10,666 nt of DNA. It comes from Caryophanales bacterium (lineage in GTDB: Bacteria; Bacillota; Bacilli; Exiguobacteriales; Exiguobacteriaceae). The notes below the pieces were generated by a model that made no database searches, was not told the origin of the DNA, and was given only the letters and a program-made list of their open reading frames with translations. Made by a program: the position numbers and the translations under genes. Below, in pieces: positions 5,661 to 10,666 of the stretch; the stretch's first letter is position 1, and each line of letters begins with the position of its first letter. Where the stretch lies: NCBI GenBank assembly GCA_902362975.1, contig CABIYO010000063.1, positions 1 to 10,666 of the forward strand, in the 5' to 3' direction.

Positions 5661-5689
5661 AATATAACAAATCCACGATATATTGTCTA
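5661..5689 (-). promoter_or_regulatory. Promoter of the Abi gene leader
   Basis: On the minus strand TAGACA (5684-5689) and TATATT (5661-5666) are 17 bases apart, five of six matches to each consensus box. Transcription would start near 5654-5655, right before the hairpin. It lies in the 75-bp gap between parB2 and the hairpin. Confidence 0.6.
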
Positions 5690-5703
5690 TTTCTTAGGTT
5701 GTC

Positions 5704-6507
5704 TCAGGATTCATTCAAATACTTATTTAAGGCTCGACGAATAATTTCATCTTCAGATACATGTTCTTTTTTAGCAGCTTGTGTTAATCCAACATATAAT
5801 GGATCCGTTAAATCTGAAAATCGAATATGGACCTTCATAGGTTTTACAGTGGGAGAATCAGCTTCAATGACGCGCTGCTCTTGACGCTCGATCAACGTAC
5901 GCTTCACTTCACGCAATTCTTCACGTGTCATTTCATAAACTGTTTTGTCCCCATTTGCTGTGTAATATTTCTTACTCTCAAGTAATGCGAGCTTTGGATC
6001 TTCTGGCCATGACAAGAGTTCCGCTAACTTGGTCGCACTGAAATCTTGTTCAATCGTTTTTTCTAAAATATTCGGACCAAACGTATTCCAAAAAGAAACG
6101 AAACGATTCACTTGGGAATGAGACATCCCAATCTTCGCTAAGAAGTCTTTCCAATTTCCCTCTTCTTGTTTAAATTCCTTTTTTGTTTCCGGATCACGGA
6201 ACAGGCTATTTGCATGCGCAAGAATACGACACTTTTCGACAAAACTTGTCGCCTGAATCGCATCAATATGATTATAGTATTGAACAATGCCCTCCATGTC
6301 TTCGGGCAGTTTTTTTGTGATAATACGAGAAAGTCCGGTTGCTGGTAAGGACTGATACGGATTCGTGATAGTCGTCGTTGCAGAAAATTCTTTGACCGCT
6401 TCCACTTGATCGGTACGATCTTCGCTAGATTGTGTTCCTTGTTTCACCGGTAAATTAGCACTGAATGTCGAAATTTTTGGTGTATGTTTTTTACGAGGGC
6501 GACTCAT
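5704..6507 (-). CDS. Second ParB-like partition partner (parB2), C-terminal ribbon-helix-helix
   Basis: The protein has 267 residues, starting at an ATG at 6507 that overlaps the parA2 stop (ATGA). The N-terminus is basic and flexible (MSRPRKKHTPKIS), the kind of tail that often contacts a ParA ATPase. Residues about 47-60 (NPYQSLPATGLSRI) echo HPYQSGLTNIS in parB1. Residues about 80-145 (AHANSLFRD...WKDFLAKIGMSHSQVNRFVSFWNTFG) form a helix-turn-helix-like segment similar in pattern to DUF3102 proteins and to parB1. The C-terminus (VKPMKVHIRFSDLTDPLYVG..., about 224-264) looks like a ribbon-helix-helix. This is the last gene of the four-gene operon. Its likely job is to bind the plasmid centromere and stimulate ParA2. 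The role is inferred mainly from its place after a ParA gene; classic ParB/Spo0J motifs are absent. Confidence 0.65.
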   Translation of the reverse strand: MSRPRKKHTPKISTFSANLPVKQGTQSSEDRTDQVEAVKEFSATTTITNPYQSLPATGLSRIITKKLPEDMEGIVQYYNHIDAIQATSFVEKCRILAHANSLFRDPETKKEFKQEEGNWKDFLAKIGMSHSQVNRFVSFWNTFGPNILEKTIEQDFSATKLAELLSWPEDPKLALLESKKYYTANGDKTVYEMTREELREVKRTLIERQEQRVIEADSPTVKPMKVHIRFSDLTDPLYVGLTQAAKKEHVSEDEIIRRALNKYLNES

Positions 6508-7280
6508 AAAGAAAGTACCTCCTGGGCAAGTTGTAAATAAGCATCCGTTGCAGGACTTTTATGATCAATCACGGGTCTAGATTCCCGTTGTAGGGTTTGT
6601 ACCTTAACGGCATATGGGATTGTTGTAAGGACAGGAATCCCGACCTCTTTCCCGAGTTCCTCAAGTTCTTCTACCGTCGTCGTATCCCCTTTAGAACGTG
6701 CACTGACCATTGTCGGGATAAACGCTGCGATATGAATATCTTCTCGGAATCGTTTCATTTCTTCTAACTCTTCAGGAGCTGAGTATACCGCATCCATCGA
6801 AAACTTTTGCATTTGTACAGGCATGATAATTCGATCTTGTGCGACAAGAGCGCAGCGCGCATAAGGATTCAACGCTGACGTCGAACCAGGACAATCAATT
6901 AAACAAATATCAAATAGTTCATCTAGTTTGGCCAACTCTTCACTGAGTCGGTACTCATAACCAATTTGACTCGTTAAATCACTCGGTGAAGCAGACCGTC
7001 TTGTCGGAACTAAGTAAATCGTTCCAGTCTCATATTCACAAGTGACGATGACTTGTTCAATCGGTGTATAAAATGGATCGTTCTCTTCGAGTAGACAATC
7101 CAATAGCACTTTTCCTTCGTAGTCGTTCGTCAGACCTAATCCATTCGTTGAAGACGCCTGATCATCGGCATCAATCACGAGTACACGTAAGCCATCCCGT
7201 GCGTAGGCATGAGCTAAATTGATGGTTGTCGTTGATTTTCCAACTCCACCTTTACGATTGTACAATGCGATTTTCTTCAT
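6504..7280 (-). CDS. Second ParA-type partition ATPase (parA2)
   Basis: The protein has 258 residues, starting at an ATG at 7280 that overlaps the parB1 stop by 4 bp. The deviant Walker A motif is RKGGVGKSTTTINLAH near residues 9-24, the A' motif is VLVIDADDQASS near 33-44, and the Walker B is ICLIDCPGS near 125-133. All of these are typical of ParA/Soj ATPases, which bind DNA non-specifically in the ATP state and move plasmid complexes along the nucleoid. There is no N-terminal helix-turn-helix, so it is the short (type Ib-like) form. It differs clearly from the ParA1 just upstream (ADDQAS against LDPQGS in the A' motif). Translation is coupled to the genes on both sides. Confidence 0.88.
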   Translation of the reverse strand: MKKIALYNRKGGVGKSTTTINLAHAYARDGLRVLVIDADDQASSTNGLGLTNDYEGKVLLDCLLEENDPFYTPIEQVIVTCEYETGTIYLVPTRRSASPSDLTSQIGYEYRLSEELAKLDELFDICLIDCPGSTSALNPYARCALVAQDRIIMPVQMQKFSMDAVYSAPEELEEMKRFREDIHIAAFIPTMVSARSKGDTTTVEELEELGKEVGIPVLTTIPYAVKVQTLQRESRPVIDHKSPATDAYLQLAQEVLSL

Positions 7281-7960
7281 GACTGTTCTCCTTGTTCATC
7301 TGTGGCTTCAATTATATTGTCTGATACAGTTCGTTCAATCATTTCAGCTAGTAACTCACTGACACTACGATTATGTGCATGGGCATACTGTTGAAATTGT
7401 TCCGAAAGATCGCTTGGAATACGCGCGGACAAGATCGAAGATGACTTTTTCTCTTGCTGAAAAGGTTTCACTTTAAGGGGTGTATGAGTGTTCCCTTTTC
7501 GAAGATCACGGATCTGTTTGACCGTGAGTTCTTCGACCTGTCTTCTTTCACCATTAATATATAGGCCTTGCTCGACGACCTCATCGACATTATCGAGATA
7601 CATCAGTTCAAAAATTTTGGATGCTGGTAGACTTGTTAGCGATGACTCGAGCGGATACAGCGTCTCATAGGCTTTTATATATCGTGAGGCAAGTGAGGCG
7701 GACATGGAGACCGCTTCTAAAAACGTCCCCCACTCTTTTTTATCATGCATCTCAGAACGGGCGATCACTAGACGTTTGCCAATCTCAAATACGGAAATGG
7801 TTTGTACTTTGGCGAGTTCATTGATTTCGTGAACGAGGTCTTCAACTTCCTTTGAAATTGGCAGCTTTTGAACCAGTGAACTGATATTCGTTAAACCGCT
7901 CTGATAAGGGTGTTGCTCACTCGGTTTGATTTTATGAATGTTACGATTTCTGGCCTTCAT
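7277..7960 (-). CDS. First ParB-like partition partner (parB1), C-terminal ribbon-helix-helix
   Basis: The protein has 227 residues from an ATG at 7960 overlapping the parA1 stop (ATGA). It has a basic N-terminal tail (MKARNRNIHKIK), the short motif HPYQSGLTNIS, and a helical region at about 45-105 (FEIGKRLVIARSEMHDKKEWGTFLEAVSMS...RYIKAYETL) with a DUF3102-like pattern. The C-terminus has a ribbon-helix-helix candidate (ILSARIPSDLSEQFQQYA, then helix VSELLAEMIERTV, about 175-212). The same order of parts is seen in parB2, so the two probably share an ancestor. It is expected to bind the GTATAC repeats upstream of parA1 and act with ParA1 (inference). It is not a Spo0J-type ParB: the GERR motif there is absent. 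Confidence 0.65.
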   Translation of the reverse strand: MKARNRNIHKIKPSEQHPYQSGLTNISSLVQKLPISKEVEDLVHEINELAKVQTISVFEIGKRLVIARSEMHDKKEWGTFLEAVSMSASLASRYIKAYETLYPLESSLTSLPASKIFELMYLDNVDEVVEQGLYINGERRQVEELTVKQIRDLRKGNTHTPLKVKPFQQEKKSSSILSARIPSDLSEQFQQYAHAHNRSVSELLAEMIERTVSDNIIEATDEQGEQS

Positions 7961-8739
7961 ACAGAATCACCTCTGGCTGTTCGGATCATGTGTGCCAACT
8001 CTCGAAACGGTTCAGATAACTGCTTTGATTCTTTGGAGCGGTATTGAATGACACTTTTTCCGCTATCCGCTGCTTTTTCAATAAATGTCGATCGTTTGAT
8101 GACAGGTAAAATAGGCAACGATTCAGTCAATGCAATTTGTTCCATTGCTTCGAAGTATTCTTTATCGGCTTTTAACGTATGGTCCATCGCCACAGGCAAG
8201 ACCCCGGCAATCTCTAAATTAGGATTATAGAACTTTTTCACCTTTTGTACGGTGCGAATGGTACTTCCTAGCTGATCAAAGACAAGCTTTTTCGGCATAA
8301 ATGGAATAATGGTCGTATTGGCAGTCGACAAGACAACTTTTGAGAGTTCGTTGATCGAAGGAACTGAATCTAAGATGACCCAATCAAATTCATCTTCGAG
8401 CGGTGCAATCATATCTTTTAATAAGAAGAGCTTATCTTGCTCAGAAAGTAGATTGATCAACCTTGCATTTCGTTCATTTGAAGGAAGAAGACTGACATGA
8501 TACGTTTCGTCATCAAATAGAATATCTTTAATATCTAAATTTCGTGTATGTACATCAAACATAGTCATGTATTTGATCGTATCGGATTCTTTTAACATTA
8601 GTTTGCTAAGAGAACCCTGGGGATCTAAATCAATGAGAAGAACACGTTCACCTAACTCTCCTAATGCATAGGCCATGTTCAAGGAACAGGTGGTTTTACC
8701 CGATCCACCTTTCGAAATGTAAAACGTTAATATGTTCAT
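7957..8739 (-). CDS. First ParA-type partition ATPase (parA1)
   Basis: The protein has 260 residues from an ATG at 8739, with AGGGGAG about 5 bases upstream. It begins MNILTFYISKGGSGKTTCSL, holding the deviant Walker A box KGGSGKTT at residues 10-17. The A' motif LLIDLDPQGSLSKL follows near 35-48, and the Walker B WVILDSVPS near 117-125. This is the first gene of the operon parA1-parB1-parA2-parB2. As in ParA2, no N-terminal DNA-binding domain is present, so operon control probably falls to a partner protein acting at the GTATAC repeats upstream. A role in chromosome segregation is unlikely, as the company of insertion sequences and an Abi gene suggests a plasmid. Confidence 0.9.
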   Translation of the reverse strand: MNILTFYISKGGSGKTTCSLNMAYALGELGERVLLIDLDPQGSLSKLMLKESDTIKYMTMFDVHTRNLDIKDILFDDETYHVSLLPSNERNARLINLLSEQDKLFLLKDMIAPLEDEFDWVILDSVPSINELSKVVLSTANTTIIPFMPKKLVFDQLGSTIRTVQKVKKFYNPNLEIAGVLPVAMDHTLKADKEYFEAMEQIALTESLPILPVIKRSTFIEKAADSGKSVIQYRSKESKQLSEPFRELAHMIRTARGDSV

Positions 8740-8815
8740 GCCCTCTCCCCTTTCTAGTTCTTATGATGCCACAGTCTGTTTTATGGAACAACTAAAAATA
8801 ATTAACAACTGACAT

Positions 8816-8845
8816 ATTTAAATAAATAATTTGTATACAAATCAA
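8816..8845 (-). promoter_or_regulatory. Candidate promoter of the partition operon
   Basis: On the minus strand TTGATT (8840-8845) and TTAAAT (8816-8821), 18 bases apart, give four of six matches each. The GTATAC palindrome at 8829-8842 lies in the spacer, a position suited to autorepression. Other weak pairs exist in this AT-rich stretch, so the choice is uncertain. Confidence 0.3.
8829..8842. repeat. GTATAC palindrome upstream of parA1
   Basis: ATTTGTATACAAAT is a perfect 14-bp palindrome, nearly the same as that at 1487-1502. A second, looser copy (ATGTATACGT) is at 8853-8862, 22 bp away centre to centre, about two helical turns. This spacing fits cooperative binding of a dimeric protein on one face of the DNA. 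Confidence 0.6.
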
Positions 8846-8893
8846 AAATAGTATGTATACGTGTTTTATACTCTTAAATTCACCATCTGATTT

Positions 8894-8921
8894 GTATACA
8901 TTTCGACGTCGAAATGTATAC
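8894..8921. repeat. 28-bp perfect palindrome, GTATAC/TTTCGACGTCGAAA type (copy 2)
   Basis: The sequence is fully symmetric about 8907/8908: GTATACA, then TTTCGACGTCGAAA, then TGTATAC. Its core and right arm (8901-8921) are identical to 1341-1361. No T-run follows, so here it is not a terminator. Placed upstream of parA1 with two more GTATAC sites, it is a good candidate for the centromere or operator of the partition system (inference). Confidence 0.75.
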
Positions 8922-8987
8922 TTTCGACTCTCACGTCAAGAGTGTTTTACTATTTGAAATAGAAAAAAGACTACAACCTTTGATATG

Positions 8988-9049
8988 CTCCCCAATAGGT
9001 AGACAGATGAAATAACAAATCTGTTTATCTGATTGGGGAGTGTTTTTTT
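8988..9049 (+). terminator. Terminator-like hairpin in the IS3 left end, masking the orfA ribosome site
   Basis: CTCCCCAAT at 8988-8996 pairs perfectly with ATTGGGGAG at 9032-9040, further pairing (for example CAGAT with ATCTG) is possible inside, and seven T follow at 9043-9049. The GGGGAG in the right arm is also the only ribosome site for the ATG at 9050. Transcripts entering from outside would thus be stopped or left untranslated, which limits transposase made from neighbouring promoters. Confidence 0.65.
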
Positions 9050-9724
9050 ATGGCGAGAAGTCGGCATACGATCGAACAAAAATTGAGTGCGCTGCGCATG
9101 ATGGAAGAAGAAACATATACTTGGAAAGAAATCATGGAGGCTCATGGCGTCTCTAGGCACACCCTCCAGGTGTGGAAAGTGAAATTCGATACCGGTGGGA
9201 TCGATGCGTTGAAGGAATCGAGGACGTGGAAGCGCTACACTAAGGAACTGAAGATTGCGGCCGTCCGCGACTATCTCGATGGGTTCACTAGAATGGAGGT
9301 ACTCTCCAAGTATCAGATCAGTAATTGGTCTGTTCTTCGTAAATGGATTAAGAAGTATACTAGTCATAGCGAGTTAACAGATTCGAGAAAAGGGATGGAT
9401 CGAGCTATGACAAAAGGAAGAAAAACTACATTCGAAGAGCGCCTTGAGATCGTGAAATATTGTTTGGAGAATGGACGCAACTACCAGCAGACCGCGGAAC
9501 AATTTCAGGTGTCCTATGCCCAGGTCTATGGCTGGATCAAAAAGTATGACACGGGCGGGGCAGAGGCGCTCGTGGACCGCCGTGGGCGTACGAAGCCAGA
9601 GGACGAACTAAGCGAAGAAGAGAAGCTTAAGCGCCGTATCCAGCAAATGGAGCTTGAGAACGAACTTCTTCGTGCGGACATCCTGTTCCTAAAAAAGTTA
9701 GAGGAGATCGAGAGGAGGTCATAA
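9050..9724 (+). CDS. IS3-family transposase OrfA (two helix-turn-helix domains)
   Basis: The protein has 224 residues from an ATG at 9050, with GGGGAG 9 bases upstream. Two helix-turn-helix units are seen: one near residues 5-55 (TIEQKLSALRMMEEETYTWKE..HGVSRHTLQVW) and one near 125-175 (TFEERLEIVKYCLENGRNYQ..FQVSYAQVYGWIKKY). Each is followed by a DTGG motif, TGGIDAL and TGGAEAL. A leucine-zipper segment ends the protein (LKRRIQQMELENELLRADIL). This is the layout of IS150-group OrfA, somewhat longer than the common 170-180 residues. OrfA binds the terminal repeats and regulates transposition. Frameshifting near its end yields the OrfAB transposase. Confidence 0.9.
   Translation: MARSRHTIEQKLSALRMMEEETYTWKEIMEAHGVSRHTLQVWKVKFDTGGIDALKESRTWKRYTKELKIAAVRDYLDGFTRMEVLSKYQISNWSVLRKWIKKYTSHSELTDSRKGMDRAMTKGRKTTFEERLEIVKYCLENGRNYQQTAEQFQVSYAQVYGWIKKYDTGGAEALVDRRGRTKPEDELSEEEKLKRRIQQMELENELLRADILFLKKLEEIERRS
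9691..9697 (+). promoter_or_regulatory. Programmed -1 frameshift site A-AAA-AAG
   Basis: In the orfA frame the codons are CTA AAA AAG, so 9691-9697 forms the classic slippery heptamer A AAA AAG. After a -1 slip, reading goes on from GTT at 9697 through an open frame into OrfB, making an OrfAB fusion with sequence KKVRGDREEV at the joint. OrfA stops 27 bases later at 9722-9724. GAGGAGG at 9712-9718 lies just downstream. Confidence 0.8.
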
Positions 9725-10620
9725 TCAGCCAGGTACGGCTACAGCAACGATATATCGCCATCAAAGAATTGAACGAAGAGGAAGCCCTTTCGATCGTGCT
9801 CCTCTGTCGAGTCGCCGGCATCTCACGGGCGGCCTATTACAAATGGTTGAATCGCACCATACCGGTGCGTCAAGAAGAGAATGAGAAGCTTCTGGAGGAC
9901 ATTCGTCTACTCTATGACCAGGCGAACGGCACATACGGGTACCGTCGGATCACGATGACCATCAATCGGCTGCGCCGGCAACAAGGACTGTCCCCGTTCA
10001 ATGAAAAGCGAGTCTATCGCTTGATGCATATCCATGGGATCCAGTCGGTCATCCGCCGGAAGCGGAAGAAGCATAAGAAGTCAACGCCGCAGCACGTGGC
10101 CGAGAATCTGATGAACCGAGAGTTCAGCGCGTCCCGACCGGACGAGAAATGGTGCACCGACGTCACCGAGTTTAAATATGGTGCCGGGAAAAAGGCATAC
10201 CTGAGCGCAATCATCGACCTGTACGACGGCTCGATCGTCGCCTATCGCATCGGAAAGTCCAACAACAACGCTCTCGTCTTCCAGACGATGATGCCAGCCA
10301 TCACGGGGCTCCGCACAGGAGCGCGTCCGATGATCCATAGCGACCGAGGGTTCCAATATACCTCGAGAGGGTTCAAACGCATGGTGGAAGACGCGGGACT
10401 GACCCACAGCATGTCCCGGGTCGGACGTTGTCTCGACAACGCCCCGATCGAGAGTTTTTGGGGCACCTTGAAAGTGGAGATGTACTACTTGCGTGAGTTC
10501 CAGGCCTATAGCGAACTCACAACGGCCATCGAGAACTACATATCGTTCTACAACCACGATCGTCTCCAGAAACGACTGAACGGCTTGAGCCCTGTCGAAT
10601 ACAGGTCTCAAGCCGCTTAG
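9697..10620 (+). CDS. IS3-family transposase OrfB, DD(35)E catalytic domain (made by -1 frameshift)
   Basis: The frame is open from the slippery site to the stop at 10620, 307 codons. No ATG with a ribosome site begins it; a TTG at 9769 is possible but has no good site, so fusion to OrfA is more likely. After an N-terminal helix-turn-helix segment (LCRVAGISRAAYYKWL) comes the HTH_21-like motif NGTYGYRRI. The RNase-H fold follows with catalytic Asp in WCTDVTEF (10159-10161), Asp in HSDRGFQYTS (10342-10344) and Glu in ESFWGTLKVE (10450-10452). The 35 residues between the second Asp and the Glu are exactly those of the IS3 family. The end, YNHDRLQKRLNGLSPVEYR, is also typical. All catalytic residues are present, so the enzyme should be active as OrfAB. 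Confidence 0.92.
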   Translation, partial: VRGDREEVIISQVRLQQRYIAIKELNEEEALSIVLLCRVAGISRAAYYKWLNRTIPVRQEENEKLLEDIRLLYDQANGTYGYRRITMTINRLRRQQGLSPFNEKRVYRLMHIHGIQSVIRRKRKKHKKSTPQHVAENLMNREFSASRPDEKWCTDVTEFKYGAGKKAYLSAIIDLYDGSIVAYRIGKSNNNALVFQTMMPAITGLRTGARPMIHSDRGFQYTSRGFKRMVEDAGLTHSMSRVGRCLDNAPIESFWGTLKVEMYYLREFQAYSELTTAIENYISFYNHDRLQKRLNGLSPVEYRSQAA

Positions 10621-10666
10621 GTTGGTTTTCATTATTTACCCTGTCTACTTGACGGGGAGCAGTTCA
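10621..10666. repeat. Right terminal inverted repeat of the IS3 element
   Basis: The 46 bases after the orfB stop end in CTGTCTACTTGACGGGGAGC and AGTTCA. Read on the minus strand they begin TGAACTGCTCCCC and contain TAGACAG, matching the left end at 8981-9007 with a few differences. Confidence 0.75.

Larger units (their letters stand above)
8981..10666 (+). mobile_element. Complete IS3-family element (IS150-like), 1686 bp
   Basis: The left end begins TGATATGCTCCCC at 8981, and the complement of the right end at 10666 begins TGAACTGCTCCCC. Both share GCTCCCC and, further in, TAGACAG and AAATAA, and the ends are 5'-TG...CA-3' as usual in this family. Inside are orfA (9050-9724) and orfB in the -1 frame, ending at 10620. 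Both genes are undamaged, so the element is likely active. The window stops exactly at the outer base of the right end, so the target duplication cannot be tested. Confidence 0.85.

Noticed and set aside
6783..6788. GTATAC hexamers inside parA2 (6783-6788) and inside orfA (9355-9360)
   Set aside because: They have no symmetric flanks and lie in coding sequence, so chance is enough to explain them.
9050..9367. Minus-strand frame of 143 codons covering the IS3 left end
   Set aside because: It overlaps the terminal repeat and orfA, with no ribosome site and low-complexity ends.
9769..9771. TTG as the independent start of OrfB
   Set aside because: No ribosome site lies at a proper distance, and the frame is open back to the A-AAA-AAG site, so a frameshift product is better supported.
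10081..10632. 183-codon open frame on the minus strand
   Set aside because: It lies opposite the catalytic core of OrfB, has no ribosome site and matches no family; a shadow of a GC-richer gene.
1..10666. CRISPR array, tRNA or rRNA genes, replication initiator gene
   Set aside because: No regularly spaced repeats, no tRNA cloverleaf and no rep gene were seen, so the plasmid nature is inferred only from the partition operon.

Overview
This window looks like an accessory region, probably plasmid-borne, from a low-to-moderate GC Gram-positive of the order Bacillales. The evidence is strong GGAGG-type ribosome sites, a LicT/BglG-type antiterminator leader with a cre-like box, Firmicute-style IS30, ISL3 and IS3 elements, and a plasmid-type partition operon. 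Exiguobacterium is my best guess at genus, but that is inference; no rRNA or housekeeping gene is present to settle it.

Left part (1-1293) is a graveyard. The 5' end of an IS30-family element enters from the left edge and has cut off the 3' part of a small DUF1905-like gene (130-312, minus). Next comes an intact-looking control leader: promoter, cre-like site, RAT sequence and overlapping terminator (535-658). It drives a dead BglG/LicT antiterminator (693-about 1090), which has a one-base deletion and is fused out of frame to the last part of a GGDEF domain (about 1087-1293).

Middle part (1294-4700). An intergenic stretch carries a 44-bp near-palindrome and a smaller GTATAC palindrome. Two unrecognised minus-strand genes follow (1556-2374 and 2425-2910). 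After them lies an internally deleted ISL3-family element with both inverted repeats (3021-3767), and then a plus-strand gene for an N-terminal ribbon-helix-helix plus long coiled-coil protein (3894-4640), a KfrA-like layout. A hairpin terminator separates it from the convergent Abi_2/AbiF-type gene.

Right part (4702-8980). The Abi_2 (HEPN-type) gene has its own promoter and a terminator-like hairpin in its short leader. Upstream of it is a four-gene minus-strand operon, parA1-parB1-parA2-parB2, in which every neighbouring pair overlaps by 4 bp (ATGA). It encodes two different ParA ATPases, each followed by a distinct partner protein with a C-terminal ribbon-helix-helix. The operon's upstream region holds several GTATAC palindromes, and one has a core identical to the palindrome near 1347. 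These are candidate centromere/operator sites. Similar sites therefore sit at both ends of the 1.3-8.9 kb segment, in mirror order.

The window closes with a complete IS3-family element (8981-10666). It has TG...CA ends, a terminator-like hairpin upstream of orfA that also masks its ribosome site, an A-AAA-AAG frameshift signal, and a DD(35)E transposase. Overall the genes suggest a plasmid maintenance module (partition, DNA-binding coiled coil, abortive-infection or addiction gene) flanked and eroded by insertion sequences.
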